Shown here one piece after another: positions 61,501-63,189 of a stretch of 64,000 nucleotides of DNA. A program made the position numbers and the translations under genes. The notes under the pieces were generated by a model. That model was not told where the DNA came from, ran no database searches, and saw only the letters and a program-made list of their open reading frames with translations. Position 1 is the stretch's first letter; every line of letters begins with the position of its first letter. The stretch spans positions 30,945,950-31,009,949 of the forward strand of contig OU744728.1 of the NCBI GenBank assembly GCA_916613615.1. Reading direction: 5' to 3'. This stretch comes from Steromphala cineraria. Its lineage: Eukaryota > Mollusca > Gastropoda > Trochida > Trochidae.

Positions 61501-63189
61501 CCTATACATTTTGCTAGAGGCATACCTTCACCAAATCCTTGACACTTTAGAGACATACCTTCACCAAATCCTATACACTTTGCTAGAGACATACCCTCAC
61601 CAAATCCTGTACAATTTTCTAGAGATATATCCTCACCAAATCCTTGACACTTTGCTAGAGACATACCCTCACCAAATCCTATACACTTTGCTAGAGACAT
61701 ACCTTCACCAAATCCTGTACAATTTTCTAGAGATATATCCTCACCAAATCCTTGACACTTTGCTAGAGACATACCCTCACCAAATCCTATACACTTTGCT
61801 AGAGACATACCTTCACCAAATCCTATACACTTTAGAGACATACCCTCACCAAATCCTATACATTTTGCTAGAGACATACCCTCACCAAATCCTATACACT
61901 TTGCTAGAGACATACCCTCACCAAATCCTATACACTTTGCTAGAGGCATACCCTCATCAAATCCTATACATTTTGCTAGAGGCATACCTTCACCAAATCC
62001 TTGACACTTTGCTAGAGACATACCTTCACCAAATCCCATACATTTTGCTAGAGACATACCCTCACCAAATCCTATACACTTTAGAGACATACCTTCACCA
62101 AATCCTATACACTTTGCTAGAGACATACCTTCACCAAATCCTTGACACTTTAGAGACATACCTTCACCAAATCCTATACACTTTGCTAGAGACATACCTT
62201 CACCAAATCCTGTACAATTTTCTAGAGATATATCCTCACCAAATCCTTGACACTTTGCTATAGACATACCCTCACCAAATCCTATACACTTTGCTAGAGA
62301 CATACCTTCACCAAATCCTATACACTTTGCTAGAGACATACCTTCATCAAATCCTATACATTTTGCTAGATGCATACCTTCACCAAATCCTTGACACTTT
62401 AGAGACATACCTTCACCAAATCCTATACACTTTGCTAGAGACATACCTTCATCAAATCCTATACATTTTGCTAGATGCATACCTTCACCAAATCCTTGAC
62501 ACTTTAGAGACATACCTTCACCAAATCCTATACACTTTGCTAGAGACATACCTTCACCAAATCCTGTACAATTTTCTAGAGATATATCCTCACCAAATCC
62601 TTGACACTTTGCTAGAGACATACCCTCACCAAATCCTTGACACTTTGCTAGAGACATACCCTCACCAAATCCTATACATTTTGCTAGAGGCATACCTTCA
62701 CCAAATCCTTGACACTTTAGAGACATACCTTCACCAAATCCTATACACTTTGCTAGAGACATACCCTCACCAAATCCTATACACTTTGCTAGAGACATAC
62801 CTTCACCAAATCCTATACATTTTGCTAGAGACATACCTTCACCAAATCCTATACACTTGAGAGACATACCTTCACCAAATCCTATACATTTTGCTAGAGA
62901 CATACCTTCACCATAATCCTTGACACTTTGCTAGAGACATATCCTCACCAAATCCTATACATTTTGCTGGAGAACAACATACTACAGATACTGCTCTATA
63001 GGCATACCTTCACCAAATTCTTGACACTTTGCTGAGGACAATACTACACATACTGCTCTTGAAGCATACCTTTACCAGATCCTTGGGCCATCCAGCACCA
63101 AGGACACTGCGACTCCCGAACCCAAGTATGTTGCCTCCATATTCTGATACCTTTCTGCAACTTGTATTAGGGCCAGCAAATACTATCAA
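13324..63189 (-). CDS. HECTD4: HECTD4-like giant HECT E3 ubiquitin ligase gene, internal part, 17 exons
   Basis: Seventeen minus-strand exons join in phase across 2,534 coding bases with GT/AG borders at every junction. The predicted peptide carries blocks I recognise from vertebrate HECTD4, such as EELTCGGMV, VGGATHLV, MAWAGFQVLASRCV, ALQDVLGLLNNLSR and RPSPKLVLIIVQLC. The family is a protein of about 4,000 residues with a C-terminal HECT domain that transfers ubiquitin to substrates; substrates are poorly defined. The part seen here is from the N-terminal half and begins in a beta-sandwich-like segment (LIVFAGPN to WGFSVTVRAQ). Neither the start codon nor the HECT domain is in the window. 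Introns reach about 9 kb and are loaded with mobile DNA. The assignment rests on remembered family sequence, not a search; the exon structure itself is read directly. Confidence 0.82.
13508..15800. other. Intron with possible remnants of an old DNA element
   Basis: Two direct partial matches, CTTGTGCATAAGATGACCCC (about 13613) and cttgtgtataaagcgacccc (about 14529), about 0.9 kb apart, hint at the ends of an old transposon. A small AAAGC tandem lies near 13566. Otherwise AT-rich with no coding signal. Confidence 0.35.
15801..15960. repeat. 40-bp tandem repeat, four units
   Basis: Unit starts TTCTGATCAACTTTAGTAAC and ends atgactgaacatcatcaatg. Units 3 and 4 are identical and units 1 and 2 differ by a few bases. 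Confidence 0.95.
16143..16838 (+). mobile_element. Family A copy 4, next to a splice donor
   Basis: Both ends are present (TAGAGCCATTGGCTC / CAGGCCAGATGAGCTAAAAA) with about three core units and a GGACGG run. The 3' end lies about 38 bases from the donor of the exon ending at 16875. Confidence 0.78.
16875..17083 (-). CDS. HECTD4: HECTD4-like exon 16 of those visible
   Basis: 209 bases. It completes an arginine, then PSPKLVLIIVQLCGVALPML, a variable stretch, and IISLLLAKLGDFLVP, leaving one G. The donor is CCAG|GTCACA. A family-A repeat copy ends about 38 bases into the following intron. Confidence 0.84.
17412..18372. mobile_element. Long-TIR non-autonomous element
   Basis: About 17412-17532 and 18255-18366 are inverted to each other (shared blocks include CAATGAACCCTGAAGT, GGTTATACAAA and CTGAT near the middle of each arm), giving arms of roughly 110 bases. 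The interior has no ORF; a block near 17985-18050 recurs inverted at 26585-26655. Confidence 0.6.
18373..18955. other. Intron, nothing recognised
   Basis: AT-rich, no coding or repeat signal identified. Confidence 0.5.
18956..19905. repeat. Family D tandem repeat
   Basis: About four head-to-tail units of roughly 170-180 bp, each with aatcaagggccataactctg, gtatcatcaggtgtac and agtttctgagaaaatctgtc. It ends in a ccggacggaaggactgacgg run. A shorter copy is at 56155-56540. Confidence 0.75.
19921..21216 (+). mobile_element. Family B copy 2, longest intact copy
   Basis: Both terminal structures are present: CTAGATTAG with hairpin TTTGCGG/CCGCAAA at the 5' end, and GCAGCCCCGTC-CTTA-GACGGGGCTGC then TAA at the 3' end. 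The core has two near-identical segments of about 420 bp, each with TGACCTTTGACCT sites, and a gcggcggcagcgg stretch near the 3' end. Non-coding. Confidence 0.82.
21217..21990. mobile_element. Family F element with foldback and perfect palindrome
   Basis: Starts TTACACTATTTCCTGGA. 21242-21308 and 21320-21385 are inverted arms around GAGGCTTGCCGAG, like element C1. Then three GACGTCATaGCATTGTGA units, and a perfect 28-base palindrome at 21637-21664 centred on CTCCTAGGAG. A deletion derivative lacking the foldback is at 50225-50450. Confidence 0.6.
22106..22994 (+). mobile_element. Family B copy 3, diverged
   Basis: Has the 5' hairpin (GTTTGCGGGACACCGCAAA) and a 3' stem (AGCAGCCCAGACTTAAGTCGG then GCTGCTTAA). 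The middle is partly replaced by unrelated sequence near 22440-22690. The 3' stem carries compensating changes (CCAGACTTAAGTCGG) relative to other copies. Confidence 0.72.
23086..23160 (-). CDS. HECTD4: HECTD4-like exon 15 of those visible, short
   Basis: Only 75 bases, recognised by the family block GKAILSQPACVSKLLSLLLDQ (split here: SRMGKAILSQPA, then CVSKLLSLLLDQR). The acceptor is GTTAG and the donor AAAG|GTGAGA. Phases join both neighbours exactly. Confidence 0.85.
23534..23693 (-). CDS. HECTD4: HECTD4-like exon 14 of those visible
   Basis: 160 bases. GA completes a glycine, then SGTFDKLEHSGLARQVSTLL, TEALQDVLGLLNNLSR, leaving AG. Donor AAG|GTCGTA is weaker than the others but gives the only consistent phase with the next exon. 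Confidence 0.85.
24058..25837 (+). mobile_element. Family A copy 5, composite with about ten tandem core units
   Basis: A 72-base miniature with both ends (TAGAGCCATTGGCTCT...GCAAGATGAGCTAAAAA) leads straight into a block of about 145-bp units with gttgtgacccctgtgaccct and acagggtcaccaaagttac, ending in GGACGGACG runs, hairpin GGACTTTCAGTCC and TGATGAGGTAAAAA. The same composite, with fewer units, is at 45596-46687. Confidence 0.75.
26229..26434 (-). CDS. HECTD4: HECTD4-like exon 13 of those visible
   Basis: 206 bases; completes an arginine, then ADERCLVTSGLVGLLDQLC, a variable loop, MAWAGFQVLASRCVTWETED, leaving one G. The donor is GACG|GTAAGCC. Family members share the CLVxSGLVxLxDxLC and MAWAxFQVLAxRC blocks. 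Confidence 0.85.
26435..28097. other. Intron, mostly unassigned
   Basis: About 26585-26655 is the inverted relative of a block in the long-TIR element (near 17985-18050). The remainder shows no coding signal or known repeat. Confidence 0.45.
28098..28462. mobile_element. MITE with TTAA borders
   Basis: Inverted ends TTAAAGGGGCAGTAGCACG / CGTGCTACTGCCCCTTTAA, arms about 23 bases, 365 bases in all. A TTAA target as in piggyBac-like elements is one reading; a 3-bp TAA target is another. No ORF. Confidence 0.75.
28798..29370. mobile_element. MITE with 46-bp terminal inverted repeats
   Basis: 28798-28844 (GGCCCCGGTATCAGAGACCC...) is inverted at 29325-29370 (...CTCTGATAGCGGGGCC) with a few mismatches. 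The interior is non-coding. Target duplication unclear. Confidence 0.72.
29749..29895 (-). CDS. HECTD4: HECTD4-like exon 12 of those visible
   Basis: 147 bases. It completes an arginine, then AEELTCGGMVDQVRDAFAGT, ASVVELSSQKPIANC and ITLLCTVPYTR, leaving AG. The acceptor is CTTCAG and the donor GTTGGT. EELTCGGMV and CTxPYTR match the family block that follows GPR. Confidence 0.85.
30806..30972 (-). CDS. HECTD4: HECTD4-like exon 11 of those visible
   Basis: 167 bases, entering in phase 0 and leaving AG. It encodes ISCEKFLKCAEVRWQRGKYR, AFVHMKSVLRAAAQ and VGGATHLVSAVTSILRHGPR. The armadillo-like helical block VGGATHLV is one of the strongest family signatures here. Confidence 0.85.
31560..33015. 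repeat. Family C tandem repeat
   Basis: About eight diverged units of roughly 150 bp. Each unit has gtgaccttgaaaataaggtc followed by aaggtca, then gactggtgtctg, gtaggctgtgaccaaatttg and ggttcatgagatatcgcgtt. A ggacggacgcc run near 32555 resembles the 3' side of families A and D. The AAGGTCAAGGTCA motif recurs in most units. Confidence 0.75.
33293..33428 (-). CDS. HECTD4: HECTD4-like exon 10 of those visible
   Basis: 136 bases. It completes an arginine, then reads QRQARKKGPSSLLQDLVEAD and THVVLINQLFSFFGTEPETA, leaving in phase 0 with donor GCT|GTAAGTG. Basic linker residues precede a hydrophobic helix. Confidence 0.82.
34312..34370 (-). ncRNA. Hammerhead ribozyme motif, copy 1, core-mutated
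   Basis: Minus strand: stem I strand ATTGCT..AGT, core CTGACGA, stem II GTCC-AGATCAAT-GGAC, then AAAA where GAAA is required, C-TA-G, the cleavage triplet GTA, and the other stem I strand ACT..AGCAAT. The missing G (position 34333, T on the plus strand) corresponds to catalytic G12, so this copy should be inactive. Confidence 0.75.
35097..35132. promoter_or_regulatory. Paired CRE-type sites in repeat unit 1
   Basis: Two perfect TGACGTCA palindromes 28 bases apart; repeated at 36316-36351 in unit 2. CREB/ATF binding is established for this motif; use here is inference. Confidence 0.5.
35531..35589 (-). ncRNA. Hammerhead ribozyme, type I, copy 2, intact core
   Basis: Minus strand order: ATTGCT (stem I), internal loop, AGT (stem I), CTGACGA, GTCC-8nt-GGAC (stem II), GAAA, a two-pair stem III (AC..GT) with loop TA, triplet GTA as cleavage site, then ACT and AGCAAT closing stem I. 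All conserved core residues (CUGANGA, GAAA, NUH) are present. A minimal stem III is typical of Penelope-like and retrozyme hammerheads, which often act as dimers. Confidence 0.82.
36571..37631. repeat. Intron with truncated family A copy 6
   Basis: From 36726 (TAGAGCCATTGGCACTGTAGC) to about 37220 there are diverged family-A core units without a 3' end. An (AC)n run lies near 37236-37262. The rest is unassigned. Confidence 0.6.
37632..37752 (-). CDS. HECTD4: HECTD4-like exon 9 of those visible
   Basis: 121 bases; TG completes a leucine, and the exon leaves AG. It encodes SSAMVRSDTDVLQSSSLARS, then LSAPSGVDDDSVLEIIKLQ. The block RSLSAPS is a plausible phosphoserine-type linker. The donor is AAAG|GTAAAT. 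Confidence 0.8.
37753..38346. other. Intron, nothing recognised
   Basis: AT-rich, no coding signal or repeat identified. Confidence 0.5.
38351..38470. repeat. Near-perfect palindrome, 56-bp arms
   Basis: CATCCTGCTACATCAGCGTA...CCCCTGAT is repeated inverted after a 9-base spacer with one mismatch in 56 positions. GGCCCC flanks appear at both sides. It sits just outside the DIRS B terminus. Confidence 0.9.
38555..38708. repeat. DIRS B left inverted terminal repeat
   Basis: From ACCTCTAAACCAACATT through CCCGATTATCTCCCCTTGAG to CAGCTGTCATTCTTTT; inverted at 44491-44643 with very few differences, implying recent insertion. Confidence 0.88.
38754..38845. repeat. DIRS B internal complementary region
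   Basis: 38754-38809 complements the left end (38514-38569) and continues directly into 38810-38845, which complements the right end (44627-44662). The fused order is that of a closed circle junction and defines the element ends. Confidence 0.85.
39461..40420 (-). pseudogene. DIRS B tyrosine recombinase, frameshifted and C-terminally defective
   Basis: Core-binding domain in one frame (SIRPSTSALYDSKWIRFQQW) breaks near 40185; the catalytic domain continues in another frame with KLKAGTIEGYRSAIASV and the first catalytic arginine in FASAARVSELHAID. The usual H-x-x-R and tyrosine boxes expected after NTIASWLRKTI are not seen before the stop at 39461. Likely inactive or needing help from another copy. 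Confidence 0.78.
40239..42473 (-). CDS. DIRS B reverse transcriptase / RNase H
   Basis: 744-residue intact frame. Connector YLQNWKIVTTDTWILSII (81-98), RT motifs VPKKDTPEMRMIIDLKILN (163-181), SLDLKDAYLHV (211-221), VLPFGISIAPWLFTK (244-258) and catalytic YLDD (277-280). RNase H follows with TDASNAGWGAHW (441-452), LEMKAV (473-478), IASDNSTVVAYINKLGG (496-512) and HIPGKLNFLADSLSR. The C-terminal segment (PQVDLFAT, YLLAPAWPTRAWFP) is the usual DIRS extension. All catalytic acids are present. Confidence 0.9.
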   Translation of the reverse strand: MVPAAAGISTPLNQGINLELQGNSKASLFVEREVDLNDDCHVRPSPPPQTCQPLPSPDLDLMTPFTQPTSPSPVGGRLGRYLQNWKIVTTDTWILSIIASGYMLQWDQTPPLTVHPQGRRFFLQGPKLLAALLAVEQLLEKDAISELDPADASPGFYSPVFLVPKKDTPEMRMIIDLKILNKSFLSRPPKFTMESLNNIRKLILPLSLFASLDLKDAYLHVPIHFKSRKFLRFAINGRRFQFKVLPFGISIAPWLFTKITVPMLHFLHLHHVYIHSYLDDFLLRHQDNNILLKHLQLVNHVFTHLGWIVHLDKSEFIPSPRIKFLGAILDSTSSNIAPSESRWVSIQASIHLLTDNSKLHSLRVWMSLLGSLTSIQAFTTRGRLNLRHVQTWVNTCRHLPLDSKVTPTSVVCRELQWWTLRSHVMTGCPFTLPPPQHTIYTDASNAGWGAHWNQHMLSGTWSHAEASFHINSLEMKAVLLAIANWKTLLQASSVMIASDNSTVVAYINKLGGTRSAPLMQLTRDLYTLSDAWTISIQARHIPGKLNFLADSLSRKKLIVSSEWTIHPQVMKLIAEKWERPQVDLFATALNHRLPCYVSPVPDPQALAVDALSISWENLIAYAFPPFKLIPDVLNKVRQHKCVVYLLAPAWPTRAWFPSLLNLLMEPPLKLPQWWNLLQQPTWQPDIVNLQTFNLHVWKISREHSEEEDMHRKLRMLLQDPLDLALPHSTIVSGLDSNSGEQTED
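42358..44304 (-). CDS. DIRS B gag-like ORF1
   Basis: 648 residues; the more natural start is MAALQKKC (44268). N-terminal Cys/His cluster C-x2-C near residues 20-23, then CSDKLPC and CLMCHH, could bind zinc. Then a basic segment (KRKAAPKSTPAKKIKQ), a long Ser/Gly/Pro-rich region, a conserved-looking helical part around 400-540 (FVPKFRPGAAYLIHNRFIS, INWFCAGVREMHPIKF), and an RGG-like basic end. Role by position: RNA packaging. Its end overlaps the RT frame. Confidence 0.75.
   Translation of the reverse strand: MSFPCVFLCLPVMAALQKKCLECQHFLSKGDPHSPFYGCSDKLPCTYEDRCLMCHHLSLDEWQLMHNNRTKPKTPKRKAAPKSTPAKKIKQSPPENTPSKPSELEEIKQMLMSLSSNMASLKKDTNKRFSALETPKGDPAAVGCTGDPSSDSTSRMRSASLIHVSREEAVGSAPLPSQGNTGHGPSVLHGGHGQTSSTASGTLSNATAPSGARASQGVHGKQTDPVKPTVSTDDPGLTAAAGSEAGSRVSAGGSQAEFISIDNPLLIPVLHDPSGLGALSNSATDTDSLDFTIASHEGQVVILPDSYSSPLDPEWNYSDKLEYLHRLKPCTVPLHSDDTASPRPQELGDSGSLPPSRPSKLSLPHSSVVKSSCNDINEKLSNQTGQLFVPKFRPGAAYLIHNRFISQELPSLDKDFSRLNPRTANQVNISRTDLMEIDRNAQLSQDILSYINWFCAGVREMHPIKFTSYDNIAPDVLQTMRADDVAMAHGFLNSIFMASQELAAASSNSMARVLLAERQQHLSRVRDLPLDVKDSLLTQPVQAPTLFNGSCTQASESQDAMSTKSLNLKLTQALLSKGSFQGQRRGNSNPRASNQSKLTNQLPPPQSQFLGGPRGRRDFHPPQSRDQSRASGKFQGKSFRGARGGFKR
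44491..44643. repeat. DIRS B right inverted terminal repeat
   Basis: Inverse of the left ITR; begins AAAAGAATGACAGCTGAG and ends GGTTTAGAGGT. Beyond it the outer 19 bases (AACCGTTTTCGCAATAATT) differ from the left end. Confidence 0.88.
44813..45595 (+). mobile_element. Family A copy 7, 3'-truncated
   Basis: Starts TAGAGCCATTGGCTCTGTAGC and has about three core units broken by an unrelated stretch near 44900-45300. It is cut off by the start of copy 8. Confidence 0.68.
45596..46687 (+). mobile_element. Family A copy 8, composite
   Basis: Same composite as 24058-25837 (miniature plus long copy, shared non-repeat stretch aactgatgttacctattgca) but with about five core units instead of about ten. 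Ends GGACTTTCAGTCC then TGATGAGCTAAAAA. Confidence 0.75.
46871..47052 (-). CDS. HECTD4: HECTD4-like exon 8 of those visible
   Basis: 182 bases. It enters with one base that completes a methionine codon and leaves one base (T). It encodes SKFECELEGGREEREGLW, VVEAVTSRLDLLLHVSIAPP and a serine-rich tail ending AANSP. The donor is CAT|GTAAGTG. The intron that follows holds the full-length DIRS element. Confidence 0.82.
47583..47830 (+). repeat. Family A fragments 9 and 10
   Basis: A 3' fragment (to TTCTGATGAACTAAAAAA at about 47780) is followed immediately by a 5' fragment TAGAGCCATAGGCTCTTTAGC. The pair lies about 70 bases downstream of the short exon 47901-47989. Confidence 0.65.
47901..47989 (-). 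CDS. HECTD4: HECTD4-like exon 7 of those visible, short
   Basis: 89 bases with no automatic call. I found it because the exons on either side have incompatible phases (0 out, 2 needed). It opens MKQKELSMLCYLKDV, has acceptor TTGTAG and donor GTAGGT, and its trailing AT plus the next exon's G restores the frame. The KEL...LC...K pattern fits the family. Confidence 0.75.
48200..48785 (+). mobile_element. tRNA-derived SINE
   Basis: The head reads like a tRNA: A-box-like TGGCATAGTGG and B box GGTTCGTATCC. The body contains three 42-bp units (GAAAACGGGAATGTATGTAC...), then (ATA)n and a tail with accatataggtccgtacttt and ttcaggtacccatttataca. Pol III transcription is the known mechanism; it is not a functional tRNA. 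Confidence 0.75.
49205..49412 (-). pseudogene. CR1/L2-like LINE reverse-transcriptase scrap
   Basis: Minus-strand frame FIADDAAVVGLI, then ESELAYRSEISRFVDCC, a stop, and in the same frame INVTKTKEKIIGFRR. This is the RT catalytic box followed by the LNVxKTKExxxDFRR block of CR1/L2/Jockey-type LINEs. About 70 codons only, with one stop. Confidence 0.75.
49586..49728. repeat. Foldback sequence beside a host splice donor
   Basis: Arms of about 62 bases (AGAAATAGAAAACTTGTTG...GAGAGTATAAAACAC inverted as GTGTTTTATGCTCTCTGC...CGTCTTCTATTTCT) around a GC-rich spacer. The right arm begins about ten bases from the donor of the exon ending at 49738. Confidence 0.85.
49738..49842 (-). CDS. HECTD4: HECTD4-like exon 6 of those visible
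   Basis: Thirty-five codons, phase 0 at both ends, TLADLEQRWKSELED to PPFFNDYHLHE. The acceptor is TTTGCTGCAG and the donor GAG|GTCAGT. A long foldback sequence begins about ten bases into the following intron. Confidence 0.8.
49843..50577. repeat. Intron with family F derivative
   Basis: About 50225-50450 (TTACACTATTTCCTGGAC, gcgtacagtgactgtatgca, aatgaaattcaagaattttg) is a shortened relative of 21217-21990 lacking the foldback. The rest is unassigned. Confidence 0.6.
50578..50704 (+). repeat. Family A copy 11, 5' fragment
   Basis: TAGAACCATTGGCTATTTAGC and part of the first unit, ending where the 49-bp array begins. Confidence 0.65.
50705..51782. repeat. 49-bp minisatellite, about 20 units
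   Basis: Unit GGTAACAGTTCAGAGAGACC then ggagagatgtggagagtgag and agaattaaa; some units have an extra ggagagtg. Purine-rich on plus, so pyrimidine-rich in the host transcript. It stops about ten bases from the donor of the exon ending at 51793. Open frames through it are repeat artefacts. Confidence 0.93.
51793..51985 (-). CDS. HECTD4: HECTD4-like exon 5 of those visible
   Basis: 193 bases. The first A completes a lysine with the preceding AA; the exon leaves in phase 0. It encodes KVLEPEALEERIVSVVVKHL, a polyglutamine patch (QQQQQ) and VFRRTDSLIRQLQ. The donor CAG|GTCAGA is followed after only about a dozen bases by a pyrimidine-rich 49-bp tandem array. Confidence 0.82.
51986..52339. other. 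Intron, nothing recognised
   Basis: No coding signal or known repeat. Confidence 0.45.
52340..53056 (+). mobile_element. Family E hairpin-ended repeat
   Basis: 5' side CCATGGGACACAGATGCCCCC; core of about 180 bp repeated nearly three times (gatgcacacccttaggatgc, ggagaagtggataaacaaca, cacctaagttcaacatgtca); then TACGTACGTACG and the hairpin GCCCCTGC-AATATATG-GCAGGGGC followed by ATAAAAA. GATGCCCC/GGGGCAT is a short inverted end, the same layout as families A and B. Confidence 0.7.
53534..53704 (-). CDS. HECTD4: HECTD4-like exon 4 of those visible
   Basis: 171 bases. The first base completes the split arginine; the exon ends AA with donor GTTAGT. It encodes CVWRTEGDTGG through IPRIKLSSELVHKLRL to KMRPSIK. 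The IPRI...L and RPSIK blocks are conserved in HECTD4 as I remember it. Confidence 0.82.
54057..55340 (+). mobile_element. Family B copy 4
   Basis: 5' CTAGATTAGC with hairpin GTTTGCGGGACACCGCAAA, two core segments as in copy 2, and 3' GCAGCCACGTC-CTTA-GACGGGGCTGC then TAA (one mismatch in the stem). Confidence 0.8.
55562..55585. repeat. Poly-A tract
   Basis: 24 consecutive A on plus (T run in the host transcript), about 30 bases from the host donor at 55616; no retroposon body recognised. Confidence 0.9.
55617..55780 (-). CDS. HECTD4: HECTD4-like exon 3 of those visible
   Basis: 164 bases, entering in phase 0 and leaving two bases (AG) that complete an arginine with the next exon. It encodes ESAEDVNGG followed by a leucine-rich helical stretch (DLALGLSNLTRSLLSLLY) and ends ERSCQHLLKAKILQR. 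A 24-base A run lies just downstream in the intron. Confidence 0.82.
55781..56658. repeat. Intron with family D fragment
   Basis: About 56155-56540 matches family D (aatcaagggccataactctg, gagtatcattaggtgtaccc) and ends in a C run and cgtagcgggagtataatta, also seen near 55410. The remainder is unassigned. Confidence 0.6.
56659..56763 (-). CDS. HECTD4: HECTD4-like exon 2 of those visible
   Basis: Thirty-five codons, phase 0 at both ends, beginning VEGDTVTLSFEMRSG and ending WGFSVTVRAQ. The acceptor is ATTATAG and the donor GTAGGT. It continues the preceding exon directly (KDLVK then VEGD) across a 6.3-kb intron made mostly of the 36-bp array. Confidence 0.82.
56764..57206. other. Intron, nothing recognised
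   Basis: No coding signal or known repeat. Confidence 0.45.
57207..57852 (+). mobile_element. Family A copy 12
   Basis: 5' TCTGTAGCTCATCAGGC and 3' GCTAGATGAGCTAAC with about four diverged core units and a short gacggacag run. Confidence 0.7.
57903..63069. repeat. 36-bp minisatellite derived from a host splice donor, about 140 units
   Basis: Minus-strand unit: AGCAAAGTGTCAAGG then ATTTGGTGAAGGTATGTCTCT (common variant TATAGG for TCAAGG; a 33-bp variant lacks GCT). The segment CAAGGATTTGGTGAAGGTATG matches the end of exon 63070-63189 and its donor, CAAGGATCTGGTAAAGGTATG, at 19 of 21 positions. Longer units at 62967-63069 and at 57903-57950 also contain the real start of the intron (GAGCAGTATGTGTAGTATTG and relatives). 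Each regular unit has an AAG|GTATGT donor-like site. 36- and 33-base units keep frames open on both strands. Confidence 0.95.
63070..63189 (-). CDS. HECTD4: HECTD4-like exon 1 of those visible
   Basis: Forty codons, phase 0 at both ends, from LIVFAGPN to GWPKDLVK. The acceptor is TTTGCAG and the donor is AAAG|GTATGC. Its last 16 bases and the start of the next intron are the apparent seed of the giant 36-bp minisatellite that follows. The preceding exon was not found before the window edge. Confidence 0.82.

Noticed and set aside
57874..62903. Long repetitive proteins in the 36-bp array
   Set aside because: Open frames exist on both strands because units are multiples of three; no start context, splice structure or family similarity supports coding.
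57903..63069. CRISPR-like array
   Set aside because: Units are contiguous with no spacers, and the genome is eukaryotic.
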